This document shows, piece after piece, positions 52,904-61,970 of a DNA stretch of 64,000 nt (its first letter is position 1; each line of letters opens with the position of its first letter). Below the pieces are notes generated by a model that was not told the origin of the DNA, made no database searches, and was given only the letters and a program-made list of their open reading frames with translations. The DNA comes from Mucilaginibacter pedocola. Lineage in GTDB: Bacteria; Bacteroidota; Bacteroidia; Sphingobacteriales; Sphingobacteriaceae. The translations under genes and the position numbers were made by a program. The stretch is taken from NCBI RefSeq assembly GCF_002013915.1, contig NZ_MBTF01000003.1, positions 124,001 to 188,000 on the forward strand, in the 5' to 3' direction.

Positions 52904-54445
52904 ATGCATAAAATATTTACCACTCGCTTTTTCGCCGTGGCGTTTGCCCTATGCCTGTTCGCAACTAAAAGTTTTGCGCAACAAACGCCCATCGGAATTT
53001 TCGACCAACATAGTGATGTAGGCTCCGTAAAGAAGAAAGGCGATGTAAAATACGATGCCAAACTGCAGCAATACACCATAAGCGGAGCAGGTACCAATAT
53101 ATGGGCTAATACCGATGAATTTCAGTTTGTGTGGAAGAAGGTGAAAGGCGATTTTATCCTGCGCACTAATGCTGCTTTTATTGGCAAGGGTATCGAACTG
53201 CACCGTAAATTCGGCTGGATGGTGCGCCAATCATTAGATGGCAATTCGGCACATGTAAATGCCGTAGTACATGGCGACGGGCTTACCTCGCTGCAATACC
53301 GCAAAACCAGCGGCGCGGTTACCGAGGAACAAAAATCTGCCCAAACCTTTGCCGATGTTGTTCAACTGGAACGCAGGGGCAAAACCTTCACTATGTCGGT
53401 AGCTAAAAACGGCGAAATGTTTGGCCCGGAAGAAAAGCTGGAGCTTGATTTAGGCGACGAAGTTTATGTAGGCCTTTTTGTTTGTTCGCACAATGCCGAT
53501 GTAATGGAGCAGGCAGTATTTAACAATGTGCGCATTGTTAGCCCCGCCCCGGCAGACCTTGTTCCGTATAAAAGATACCTGGGCAGCGCTATCGAATTGT
53601 TGGATATGACGAGCCATAACAGCCGTGTGGTTTATCAATCCCCAAAATCGTTGCAAGCTCCAAATTGGACGGTAGACGGCAAATCGCTTATCTATAACAG
53701 CGATGGCACGCTTTACAAATTCAATATCGCAACATCAACACCAAAAGCGTTAAATACAGGTGCTGCCAAGAATAATAATAATGACCACGTGATATCCTTC
53801 GATGGTAAAATGTTAGTGATCAGCAGTGGCGATGGTGGCCCGTCAATCGGCTATACTGTGCCTCTTGATGGTGGCGAGGCTAAAGCCGTTACCAAAAAAG
53901 GGGTGGGGGCAAGCTATATGCATGGCTGGTCGCCGGATGGTAAGTATTTGGTGTTTTGCGGCGAACGCGGCGGCGAGTACGATGTTTACCGTATCCCGGC
54001 AGAAGGCGGCCCCGAAGAACGCTTTACCGATACCAAAGGTTTAGATGACGGCCCCGAGTACACGCCCGATGGCAAGTACATTTACTTCAACTCGGTGCGC
54101 AGCGGGCTGATGCAGGTTTGGCGCATGGATGCCGACGGCAAAAACCAAACGCAGATAACTAACGACGATGCCAACAACTGGTTTCCGCATATATCGCCCG
54201 ATGGCAAATGGATAGTATATATCACCTTCCTGAAGAGCGAGGTTGCCCCCGGCGATCATCCTTTTTATAAACATGTTTACATCCGGGTAATGCCCGTTGG
54301 CGGTGGTCCCTCAAAAGTGGTTGCTTATCTGTACGGCGGGCAGGGTACTATCAATACGCCATCGTGGTCGCCTGATAGTAAGCATATTGCCTTTGTCAGC
54401 AATTCCGACTGGTTGTTCCCCGTTTTCCCAATCGCAAAAAACTAA
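52904..54445 (+). CDS. Exported TolB-like beta-propeller protein
   Basis: A 513-residue protein with signal peptide MHKIFTTRFFAVAFALCLFA. The N-terminal region at about 25-215 looks like a jelly-roll (GIFDQHSDVGSVKKKGDVKY, TDEFQFVWKKVKGDFILRT). A C-terminal WD40-like TolB propeller (PD40) follows at about 235-510 with units HGWSPDGKYLVFCG, ISPDGKWIVYI and SWSPDSKHIAFVS. It heads the sugar-oxidation cluster and overlaps no neighbour. The next gene starts 13 bp after its stop. It probably acts on saccharide or protein targets outside the cytoplasm. Start ATG 52904. A GTG at 52901 is the alternative. Confidence 0.78.
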   Translation: MHKIFTTRFFAVAFALCLFATKSFAQQTPIGIFDQHSDVGSVKKKGDVKYDAKLQQYTISGAGTNIWANTDEFQFVWKKVKGDFILRTNAAFIGKGIELHRKFGWMVRQSLDGNSAHVNAVVHGDGLTSLQYRKTSGAVTEEQKSAQTFADVVQLERRGKTFTMSVAKNGEMFGPEEKLELDLGDEVYVGLFVCSHNADVMEQAVFNNVRIVSPAPADLVPYKRYLGSAIELLDMTSHNSRVVYQSPKSLQAPNWTVDGKSLIYNSDGTLYKFNIATSTPKALNTGAAKNNNNDHVISFDGKMLVISSGDGGPSIGYTVPLDGGEAKAVTKKGVGASYMHGWSPDGKYLVFCGERGGEYDVYRIPAEGGPEERFTDTKGLDDGPEYTPDGKYIYFNSVRSGLMQVWRMDADGKNQTQITNDDANNWFPHISPDGKWIVYITFLKSEVAPGDHPFYKHVYIRVMPVGGGPSKVVAYLYGGQGTINTPSWSPDSKHIAFVSNSDWLFPVFPIAKN

Positions 54446-54458
54446 ATCTAAATACACC

Positions 54459-55373
54459 ATGAATTCATCCCGCAGAAGTTTCCTCAAAACCGGCGCCGTA
54501 GCTGTAACCGCAGCAACGTTAATGCCTAAAAGCATTTTCGCTGCCGGCAAAATACAACACGTAGGCCTGCAGCTTTATTCCGTTCGCGACCAAATGCGCA
54601 CCGATCCATCGGGCACGTTGAAAAAGCTGGCCGATATGGGCTATGTTACTGTAGAGCACGCCAACTACGTAAACCGCAAGTTTTACGGCTACACCGCTAA
54701 AGAATTCAGGAAACTGCTGGACGACCTGGGTTTGGTAATGCCAAGCGGGCACACCGTAATGCTGCCATCGCACTGGGATACCGCTACTAATGATTTCACC
54801 GATGCCTGGAAATGGACCGTAGAAGACGCTGCCGTTTTAGGCCAGAAATATGTTTTCAGCCCGTGGATGGATGAGAAAGTGCGTACCGATAAGGCGGCGC
54901 TCGACCGTACAATGGAGCAGTTTAACAAAAGCGGCGAGCTGTGCCAAAAATCGGGGATGAAGTTTGGTTACCACAACCACGATTTTGAATTTACCACCAT
55001 GGTAGGCGATATGCGCCTGTTCGATTACATTATGCAGCACACCGATCCTAAATTGGTATCGCAGCAGCTGGATATTGGTAACATGTATGGCCGCGAGAAC
55101 GACGCGATAGGCATCCTTAAAAAATACCCGGGCCGTTTCGAATCGATGCACGTGAAGGATGAGATAAAAAGCGCCGAGCACCCTAACGAAGGTACCGGTT
55201 ATGAAAGTTGCATATTGGGCAAAGGCGTATTGCCGGTGAAAGAAGTGCTTAAAGTTGCCAAGAAAATTGGTGGAACAGGCTATTTGATCATCGAACAGGA
55301 GTCGTACCAGGGCATGGACCCGATGGATTCTGTAAAAATTGATTTACAAACCATGAAAAAATGGGGTTATTAG
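54459..55373 (+). CDS. Tat-exported TIM-barrel sugar isomerase/epimerase-like protein
   Basis: A 304-residue protein with a twin-Arg signal (MNSSRRSFLKTGAVAVTAAT). The barrel starts HVGLQLYSVRDQMRTDPSG and includes GYHNHDFEFTTM, DIGNMYGRE and MHVKDE. The metal-binding Glu, Asp and His pattern is typical of xylose-isomerase-like AP endonuclease-2 folds. The location after the propeller gene and before the dehydrogenase genes points to a role in oxidised-sugar processing. Substrate is unknown. Confidence 0.85.
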   Translation: MNSSRRSFLKTGAVAVTAATLMPKSIFAAGKIQHVGLQLYSVRDQMRTDPSGTLKKLADMGYVTVEHANYVNRKFYGYTAKEFRKLLDDLGLVMPSGHTVMLPSHWDTATNDFTDAWKWTVEDAAVLGQKYVFSPWMDEKVRTDKAALDRTMEQFNKSGELCQKSGMKFGYHNHDFEFTTMVGDMRLFDYIMQHTDPKLVSQQLDIGNMYGRENDAIGILKKYPGRFESMHVKDEIKSAEHPNEGTGYESCILGKGVLPVKEVLKVAKKIGGTGYLIIEQESYQGMDPMDSVKIDLQTMKKWGY

Positions 55374-55483
55374 GCTTTAAAACCTACCTTAACCCGCGCA
55401 TTTATACTTGGCGGGATATTGTTTGAGCGCAATATCCCGTTATAAAAGCATAAACTTAATTATCTAAAACTTTGGACTATCAA

Positions 55484-56044
55484 ATGAACAGGCGGATAGC
55501 TATCCGCAACATGGCTTTGATCCTGGGCAGCGTGGCCGTACTGCCATCTTGCCTTAACGATAACAAAGGCAAACCCGTAGTAAAGCTTAACCACTTAAAC
55601 GTGGATGCTGAGCAGGAAAGCCTGGTTAACGAACTTACCGAAACCATCCTCCCCAAAACAAAAACACCCGGCGCTAAAGACTTAGGCATAAACCTGTTTG
55701 TTTTTAAAATGATTGACGACTGCTACGATAAAAAAGGGCAGGACGAATTTATGGCCGGGTTGAAAGAATTTGCCGATGCCGTTGATAAAAAGCATGGCAA
55801 ACCATTCCACGAACTTACCGCAGCAGAGCGCACCGCTTTTGTAAACGATATAGAAAAACAAAGCAAAGACCCTAATAACAAGGATAAAGACAGCAAGGCC
55901 AATGGCTTTTACTGGACCGTGAAAGGGCAAACCGTATTTGGCTACACCACCTCCAAATACTTCATGACAGAGAAAATAGTATACGAATTGGTACCGGGCA
56001 GGTATAATGCCATGTTCCCGGTTAAAAAGAAAGCTTCGGCATAA
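55484..56044 (+). CDS. Gluconate 2-dehydrogenase subunit-3-like protein (first copy)
   Basis: A 186-residue protein with a twin-Arg-type N-terminus MNRRIAIRNMALILGSVAVL and a possible lipobox at PSCL. The mature part is helical: VNELTETILPKTKTPGAKDL, then FHELTAAERTAFVNDIE. These are the gluconate_2-dh3 hallmarks. Such small subunits bring a GMC flavoprotein partner across the membrane by Tat hitch-hiking. Its partner is the GMC gene 4 bp downstream (stop 56044, ATG 56049). A TTG at 55472 would add four residues. Confidence 0.88.
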   Translation: MNRRIAIRNMALILGSVAVLPSCLNDNKGKPVVKLNHLNVDAEQESLVNELTETILPKTKTPGAKDLGINLFVFKMIDDCYDKKGQDEFMAGLKEFADAVDKKHGKPFHELTAAERTAFVNDIEKQSKDPNNKDKDSKANGFYWTVKGQTVFGYTTSKYFMTEKIVYELVPGRYNAMFPVKKKASA

Positions 56045-56048
56045 TAAA

Positions 56049-57758
56049 ATGGCTAATTTAAATATAGATAGTGTTAAAGACCGCACCTACCAGGCCATTG
56101 TAATTGGCTCGGGCATGAGCGGCGGCTGGGCAGCCAAAGAACTTGGCGACAAAGGCGTAAAAACCCTGATACTGGAGCGCGGCCGCGATGTAAAGCATAA
56201 TAAGGATTACCCTACCACCAATATGTTCCCTTGGGAGTTCCCTCACCATGGGCAAATAACCGATGAACTGCGCGAGGCCAACCCCATAGTAAGCAAGTGC
56301 TATGCTTTTGGCGAAGATGCCCAGCATTTTTTTGTGAAGGATGCCGAACACCCTTACGTACAGGAAAAACCATTCGACTGGATACGCGGCTACCAAACCG
56401 GTGGTAAATCGTTACTATGGGCACGCCAAACCCAGCGCTGGAGTGATTTCGATTTCCAGGGCCCGGCGCGTGACGGCTTTGCTGTAGATTGGCCTATCCG
56501 CTATGCGGATATAGCGCCATGGTACAGCCATGTAGAGAAATTTGCGGGTATTTCCGGTAACCTCGATGGGCTTGCCGAACTTCCGGATGGCGAGTTCTTA
56601 CCAGCTTTCCCTTTGAACGCCGTAGAGCGCCGTTTCAGCGCACACGTAAAGCAGCATTATAAAAACAGGCACGTAATAAGCGCGCGTTGCGCACACTTAT
56701 CAATCCCTAAACAAATACATTTTGACCAGGGCAGGGCACAATGCCAGCGCCGTACGCTTTGCCAGCGCGGTTGCCCTTTTGGTGGCTACTTTAGTGCCAA
56801 CGCAAGTACTATACCTTGGGCATTAAGGTCGGGCCATGTTACTTTGCGTCCGTTCTCGGTGGTAGAATCTATTATTTACGATGAGAAATTGGGTAAAGCA
56901 ACGGGCGTTCGTGTTATTAATGCTAACACCAAAGAGGCTATAGAATACTATGCCGATGTAATATTCCTGAACGCAGCTGCATTAAACAGTAACCTGGTGT
57001 TGCTAAATTCTACATCAAGCCGTTTCCCTAACGGTTTGGGTAACGATAGCGGTACACTGGGTAAATACGTAGCATTCCACAACTACTCAGCACATATTAA
57101 TGCCGAGTGGGAGGGCGATAAAGAATGGACAACCGATGGCCGTAACCCGGCAGGTGGTGGTTATATTCCGCGTTTCCGTAACGTGTACAAACAAGAAACG
57201 GATTTCTTGCGTGGTTATGCAGCCGGCTTCTACGCATCGCGCTACCGCCAAACCAATAGCGATGGCATTGGGGATGACCTGAAGGCCAACCTGGTGAAAG
57301 ATGACCTGGGCCTGTGGCAGGTAGGCTCGCACATGATGGGCGAAACTATACCGAAAGAAAGCAATTACGTAACACTGGATAAAACGCTGAAGGATCCATT
57401 CGGTATACCGCAACTGAAAATATCGGTAGAGTACGACGATAACGATGCCAAAATGAAGAAGGACTATGTTGAGCAAATGACAGAGATGTTCACTTCCGCA
57501 GGGTTCACCAACATTAAAGCATCAGTAGATAGCCGTGCACCGGGTTTGGATATCCACGAAATGGGCGGCGTACGTATGGGTAACGATCCAAAAACATCGA
57601 TGCTTGATAAATGGCACCGCCTGCACGCCTGCCAAAACGTGTACGTAACCGATGGCGCCAGCATGACCTCAACCTCATGCCAAAACCCATCCCTTACATA
57701 CATGGCATTTGCAGCAAGAGCGGTAGACCATGCGGTGAGCACGAAGGGGAAAAGTTAG
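56049..57758 (+). CDS. GMC family FAD oxidoreductase with iron-sulfur motif (first copy)
   Basis: A 569-residue flavoprotein. The Rossmann motif GSGMSGG is at 20-26, then LILERG. A C-x5-C-x3-C motif (Cys232, 238 and 242) sits in CQRRTLCQRGCPFGGYFSA. From memory, this spacing coordinates a 3Fe-4S cluster in bacterial FAD glucose dehydrogenases. A conserved GMC region with catalytic His/Asn lies near TSCQNPSLTYMAF. No signal peptide is present, consistent with hitch-hiker export on the partner subunit. Probable function: oxidation of a sugar hydroxyl with electrons passed to a cytochrome. Its stop codon TAG lies in a repeat. Confidence 0.88.
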   Translation: MANLNIDSVKDRTYQAIVIGSGMSGGWAAKELGDKGVKTLILERGRDVKHNKDYPTTNMFPWEFPHHGQITDELREANPIVSKCYAFGEDAQHFFVKDAEHPYVQEKPFDWIRGYQTGGKSLLWARQTQRWSDFDFQGPARDGFAVDWPIRYADIAPWYSHVEKFAGISGNLDGLAELPDGEFLPAFPLNAVERRFSAHVKQHYKNRHVISARCAHLSIPKQIHFDQGRAQCQRRTLCQRGCPFGGYFSANASTIPWALRSGHVTLRPFSVVESIIYDEKLGKATGVRVINANTKEAIEYYADVIFLNAAALNSNLVLLNSTSSRFPNGLGNDSGTLGKYVAFHNYSAHINAEWEGDKEWTTDGRNPAGGGYIPRFRNVYKQETDFLRGYAAGFYASRYRQTNSDGIGDDLKANLVKDDLGLWQVGSHMMGETIPKESNYVTLDKTLKDPFGIPQLKISVEYDDNDAKMKKDYVEQMTEMFTSAGFTNIKASVDSRAPGLDIHEMGGVRMGNDPKTSMLDKWHRLHACQNVYVTDGASMTSTSCQNPSLTYMAFAARAVDHAVSTKGKS

Positions 57759-57880
57759 CAGTTCCCAGTTAGCAGTTATCAGTTGCCAGATAGCAGTTTG
57801 CAGTTTGCAAACCAGTTTTCAAAACTGCAAACCGCCAACCGAAAACTGCAAACTGAAAAGGAACTGCAAACCGGCAATTG
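57755..57880. repeat. Inverted repeat, CAGTT-GCAGTT family (copy 4)
   Basis: Left units AGTTAGCAGTTCCCAGTTAGC pair with right units AACTGCAAACTG, and the TAG stop codon of the first GMC gene lies in the left end. The gap to 57984 has no gene. Confidence 0.82.
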
Positions 57881-57983
57881 TGTATAAAAAACACATTGAA
57901 AAAAGATTTGAAAAATAATTATTATGCCTACATTAGGCGAGACAACCAATACTAAACAAATTTTATTTTAATTCAATACTACT

Positions 57984-59663
57984 ATGTCTGCAAACACTTA
58001 TGACGCCATCGTCATTGGTTCAGGGATATCGGGCGGCTGGGCTGCGAAAGAACTGACCGAGAAGGGCTTAAAAACCATAATGTTAGAGCGCGGTAAAAAC
58101 ATCGAGCACATTAAGGATTACGTGAACGCGAATAAAGGCCCATGGGAATTTGAACACCGTGGTGGCCGTACTCAAAAAATGATCGAAGATTACCCCGTTT
58201 TAAAGCGCGACTACCCGCTTAACGAGACAAACTTAGACTATTGGGTTGATGAAAAAGAAAGCCCTTACACCGAAATTAAGCGCTTCGACTGGTTCCGTGG
58301 GTACCATGTGGGTGGCCGCTCGCTGATGTGGGGCCGTCAATCGTACCGCTGGCACGATACCGATTTCGAGGCCAACTTAAAAGATGGTATAGCCGTTGAC
58401 TGGCCTATCCGTTATAAAGACCTGGAAAAATGGTATAGCTATGCAGAAAAATTTGCCGGTATATCGGGCAACCGCGATGGCGTTCCAATTCTGCCGGATG
58501 GCGATTTTATGCCGCCAATGGAAATGAACGTAGTAGAAAAAGATGTTCAAAAACGTTTTAAAGAATTTTATAAAGATACCCGCCACTTTGTTATTGGCCG
58601 TACCGCCAATATCACTGTGCCGCATAATAACCGTACCAACTGCCAGTACCGCAACAAATGCTGGTTAGGCTGTCCGTTCGGTGCATACTTCAGCACACAG
58701 TCGGCTACTTTGCCTGCTGCTATGGCAACCGGTAATTTAACCGTTCGCCCATGGTCAATTGTTAAAGAGATCATTTACGACAAAGACACCAAGAAAGCAA
58801 AAGGCGTACGCATAGTAGATGCCGAAACCAACAAAACTTACGAGTTCTTCGCTAAGATCGTTTTCGTTAACGCATCTGCACTAAACAGCGCCTGGGTGTT
58901 AATGAACTCGGCTACCGACGTTTGGGAAGGCGGCTTAGGCAGCAGCAGCGGCGAGCTTGGCCACAACGTAATGGACCACCACTTAGGTGTTGGCGCAGGC
59001 GGCCGTATAGAAGGCTTTGAAGATAAGTATACATTCGGCCGCAGGGCTAACGGTATTTACATACCGCGTTACCGCAACCTTAATGGCGAAAAACGCGATT
59101 ACATCCGCGGTTTTGGTTACCAGGGTGGGGGCAGCCGCGCCAACTGGAGCCGCGATATTGCCGAGTTGAGCATAGGCGGTGCCTTTAAAGATGCCTTATC
59201 AGAACCAGGCTCATGGAGCTTTGGTATGGGCGGCTTCGGCGAAACATTGCCATACCACGAAAACAAGATCACTCTTGATAAAGAGAAAAAAGATAAATGG
59301 GGCCTGCCTACATTAGCTATCGATGTTGAGGTAAAAGACAACGAGCGTAAAATGCGTGTAGACATGATGAACGACGCAGTAGAAATGCTGACTAACGCCG
59401 GCGTTAAAGATGTAAAAGGCTACACCAGCGAAGGTATCTTAGGCCGTGGTATACACGAGATGGGTACTGCACGTATGGGCCGCGACCCCAAAACATCGGT
59501 ACTGAACGAGTGGAACCAGGTTTGGGATGCCAAAAACGTATTTGTTACGGATGGTGCCGCCATGACTTCGGCCGCTTGCCAAAACCCATCGCTTACTTAC
59601 ATGGCGCTTACTGCCCGCGCAGCCAACCACGCGGTAGAAGAACTGAAAAAAGGTAATATTTAA
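57984..59663 (+). CDS. GMC family FAD oxidoreductase with iron-sulfur motif (second copy)
   Basis: A 559-residue paralogue of the preceding GMC. GSGISGG is near residues 13-19, and C-x5-C-x3-C is at Cys220, 226 and 230 in CQYRNKCWLGCPFG. The C-terminal SAACQNPSLTYMALTARAAN carries the GMC active-site region. It lacks a signal peptide. It is followed after 20 bp by a Tat-exported Gfo/Idh/MocA gene and then by the second subunit-3 gene at 61161, so a second complete dehydrogenase pair exists. Substrate probably differs from the first copy. Confidence 0.88.
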   Translation: MSANTYDAIVIGSGISGGWAAKELTEKGLKTIMLERGKNIEHIKDYVNANKGPWEFEHRGGRTQKMIEDYPVLKRDYPLNETNLDYWVDEKESPYTEIKRFDWFRGYHVGGRSLMWGRQSYRWHDTDFEANLKDGIAVDWPIRYKDLEKWYSYAEKFAGISGNRDGVPILPDGDFMPPMEMNVVEKDVQKRFKEFYKDTRHFVIGRTANITVPHNNRTNCQYRNKCWLGCPFGAYFSTQSATLPAAMATGNLTVRPWSIVKEIIYDKDTKKAKGVRIVDAETNKTYEFFAKIVFVNASALNSAWVLMNSATDVWEGGLGSSSGELGHNVMDHHLGVGAGGRIEGFEDKYTFGRRANGIYIPRYRNLNGEKRDYIRGFGYQGGGSRANWSRDIAELSIGGAFKDALSEPGSWSFGMGGFGETLPYHENKITLDKEKKDKWGLPTLAIDVEVKDNERKMRVDMMNDAVEMLTNAGVKDVKGYTSEGILGRGIHEMGTARMGRDPKTSVLNEWNQVWDAKNVFVTDGAAMTSAACQNPSLTYMALTARAANHAVEELKKGNI

Positions 59664-59683
59664 TCGATTAGCATCTATAAAAA

Positions 59684-61117
59684 ATGACTGAGAAGAAAGA
59701 AGAAACCCCGGTAACGGGTACCTCCAGAAGGGACTTTTTAAAGAACACCTCGCTGGCCGCTGCCGGTTTCATGATCGTTCCGCGTTTTGTGCTGGGCGGT
59801 AAAGGTTACACTGCGCCAAGCGATATGCTGAATGTAGCAGGTATTGGTGCCGGTGGTAAAGGCGAAAGCGATATTGCTGCCTTTGCAAAAAGCGGCAAAG
59901 CCAACATTGCATTCCTTTGCGATGTGGATGACCGCCGCGCTGCTAAATCACGCGCATCGTTCCCTAAAGCAAAATATTATAAAGACTGGCGCGAACTGTT
60001 GGATAAAGAAGGGAAGAATTTTGATGCCGTATCGGTTTCAACCCCGGATCATAACCACGCTATTATTGCTTACGGTGCTATGCAACTGGGCAAGCACGTG
60101 TACGTACAAAAGCCATTAACGCACGACTTGTGGGAAGCTCGTTTGCTAACCGAGGCAGCCAAGAAATATAAAGTGGTTACCCAAATGGGTAACCAGGGTG
60201 CATCTAACGATGGTACCCGCTTAATGTCGGAGTGGTACGATGAAGGCCTGATAGGCGATGTACATACCGTTTACTGCTGGACAAACCGCCCTGTGTGGCC
60301 GCAAGGCATTAAATGGCCCGATCCAAGCCAGAATATCCCTAAAGAATTAGATTGGGACCTGTGGTTGGGTACTGCCCCTAAAAAAGACTACGTAGAGAAA
60401 CTGGTACCTTTTAACTGGCGCGGCTGGTGGGATTACGGCACCGGCGCCCTGGGCGATATGGGTTGCCACTTAGTTGAGGCTCCTTTCCGCGTATTGGGTA
60501 TCCGCTATGCAAAAGATGTGCAAGCCAGCGTTGGTAGTGTATATGTAGATGAGTTTAAACAAGGCCGCTTCCCTGAAAGCTGCCCTCCATCGAGCCACAT
60601 TACTTTAACCTTCCCTAAAACCAACAAAACCAAAGGCGATGTAACCCTGCACTGGATGGACGGCGGCATACAGCCGGAACGCCCTATAGAGCTTGGCGCT
60701 GATGAGAAATGGGGCGGCGAAGAAGGCAACGGTACCTTATTCATCGGTACAAAAGGTAAAATGTACGCCAGCACCTACTCAGATGCTGCTACCTTATTAC
60801 CAAAAAGCCGTATGGAGAACGTTAAAGCAAAGCAAAAATATGCCCGCGTACCGGGTGGCGCAAGTGGCCACTACGCACAATGGGTTGAGGCTTGTATAGC
60901 TGGCTACGGTAAACAGGAAGTAAGCTCTCCATTCGAGATTGCTGGTCCGTTGACCGAAGCTTTGCTGATGGCTAACCTTGCAGTACGCGGCCACGACCTG
61001 AAAGGCGGCACCATTAAAATGCTGTGGGATAACGACGCTATGAAGGTGACCAACTTTGCCGAGGCTAACCAATTTGTAAAACGCGAATACCGCGAAGGTT
61101 TTGTTTTAAAAGCCTAA
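59684..61117 (+). CDS. Tat-exported Gfo/Idh/MocA oxidoreductase
   Basis: A 477-residue NAD(P)-binding oxidoreductase with twin-Arg signal SRRDFLKNTSLAAAGFMIVP. The Rossmann segment is NVAGIGAGGKGESDI, the catalytic-type KPL is in VQKPLTHDLWEARLL, and the substrate-domain segments are LGDMGCHLVEAPF and FNWRGWWDYG. Periplasmic Gfo/Idh/MocA enzymes with tightly bound NAD often perform net-redox-neutral sugar reactions such as 3-keto-sugar elimination or epimerisation. The substrate here is not proven. Confidence 0.88.
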   Translation: MTEKKEETPVTGTSRRDFLKNTSLAAAGFMIVPRFVLGGKGYTAPSDMLNVAGIGAGGKGESDIAAFAKSGKANIAFLCDVDDRRAAKSRASFPKAKYYKDWRELLDKEGKNFDAVSVSTPDHNHAIIAYGAMQLGKHVYVQKPLTHDLWEARLLTEAAKKYKVVTQMGNQGASNDGTRLMSEWYDEGLIGDVHTVYCWTNRPVWPQGIKWPDPSQNIPKELDWDLWLGTAPKKDYVEKLVPFNWRGWWDYGTGALGDMGCHLVEAPFRVLGIRYAKDVQASVGSVYVDEFKQGRFPESCPPSSHITLTFPKTNKTKGDVTLHWMDGGIQPERPIELGADEKWGGEEGNGTLFIGTKGKMYASTYSDAATLLPKSRMENVKAKQKYARVPGGASGHYAQWVEACIAGYGKQEVSSPFEIAGPLTEALLMANLAVRGHDLKGGTIKMLWDNDAMKVTNFAEANQFVKREYREGFVLKA

Positions 61118-61160
61118 GGTATAACTAACAAGAAATCATTAATTCAAAATAATTGATAAA

Positions 61161-61793
61161 ATGAACAGAAGAGACGCAATTGGCCGGGTGGGTTTGATCC
61201 TTGGGGGAACCATCATCGGCGCAGAGTTCTTTATGTCGGGCTGTAAACCTTCAGGCAGCTCTGCAAGCAACATCGAGGATTTGGCTAAACCCGAGATAAC
61301 TGCTTTTTTAGATGAAGTGGCCGAAACCATTTTGCCTGAAACCAGCACTCCGGGCGCTAAAGCAGCCAAAGTTGGTGCCTTTATGAACGTAATGGTGCGC
61401 GATTGCTACACCGAGGCCGACCAGAAAGTTTTCCTGGAAGGTATTGGCAAGCTTGACGAGGCCAGCAACAAAAAGTTCAGCAAAAAATTCATGGAAGTTA
61501 CGCCTGCACAGCGTACCGAACTGTTAACCGAGCTGGATAAAGAAGCTAAAGACTACGCCAAAAAGAAAGGCGAAGATGCTGAAGCTGATAAAGCTAAACA
61601 TAAAGACGAAAAAGATTACAAAGCACCGGATGTGCCAAACCACTACTTCACCATGATGAAGCAATTGACCCTGTTGGGTTACTTCACATCAGAAGTAGGT
61701 GCTACCAAAGCATTGCGCTACTTACCGGTACCCGGTAAATACGATGGTAACTACCCTTACAAAAAAGGCGACCGCGCCTGGGCATTATCGTAG
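61161..61793 (+). CDS. Gluconate 2-dehydrogenase subunit-3-like protein (second copy)
   Basis: A 210-residue protein with Tat-like MNRRDAIGRVGLILGGTIIG and a likely lipobox at MSGC. The family core DEVAETILPETSTPGAKAAK, with a Lys/Glu-rich insert near 135-160, is present. It matches the second GMC gene two genes upstream. The Gfo/Idh/MocA gene between them may be part of the same complex or pathway. It ends at a strong terminator. Confidence 0.86.
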   Translation: MNRRDAIGRVGLILGGTIIGAEFFMSGCKPSGSSASNIEDLAKPEITAFLDEVAETILPETSTPGAKAAKVGAFMNVMVRDCYTEADQKVFLEGIGKLDEASNKKFSKKFMEVTPAQRTELLTELDKEAKDYAKKKGEDAEADKAKHKDEKDYKAPDVPNHYFTMMKQLTLLGYFTSEVGATKALRYLPVPGKYDGNYPYKKGDRAWALS

Positions 61794-61807
61794 GCCAAAA
61801 ATCAAAA

Positions 61808-61840
61808 CCCTCTCCGTTTTATAGCGGAGGGGGCTTTTTT
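61808..61840 (+). terminator. Terminator after the second subunit-3 gene
   Basis: Stem CCCTCTCCG / CGGAGGGGG with one wobble pair and a loop of about seven bases, then TTTTTT. It separates the two GMC/subunit-3 units from the Gfo/Idh/MocA gene at 61971. Confidence 0.8.
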
Positions 61841-61970
61841 ATTTAGTAAGCAATCGATTGAAATTGCTTAAGAATACTTAAAATTACATCACACTTTAAT
61901 ATCAAAACTAAACCCGATGCTCTCTGCTAACCGGCAGAAAGAATTAAACGGGAGTTTACTGTTATCACTT

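Noticed and set aside
54297-54458. N-terminal extension of the TIM-barrel gene into the propeller gene
   Set aside because: The Tat signal MNSSRRSFLK begins at 54459, and the extension overlaps the upstream coding region in another frame.
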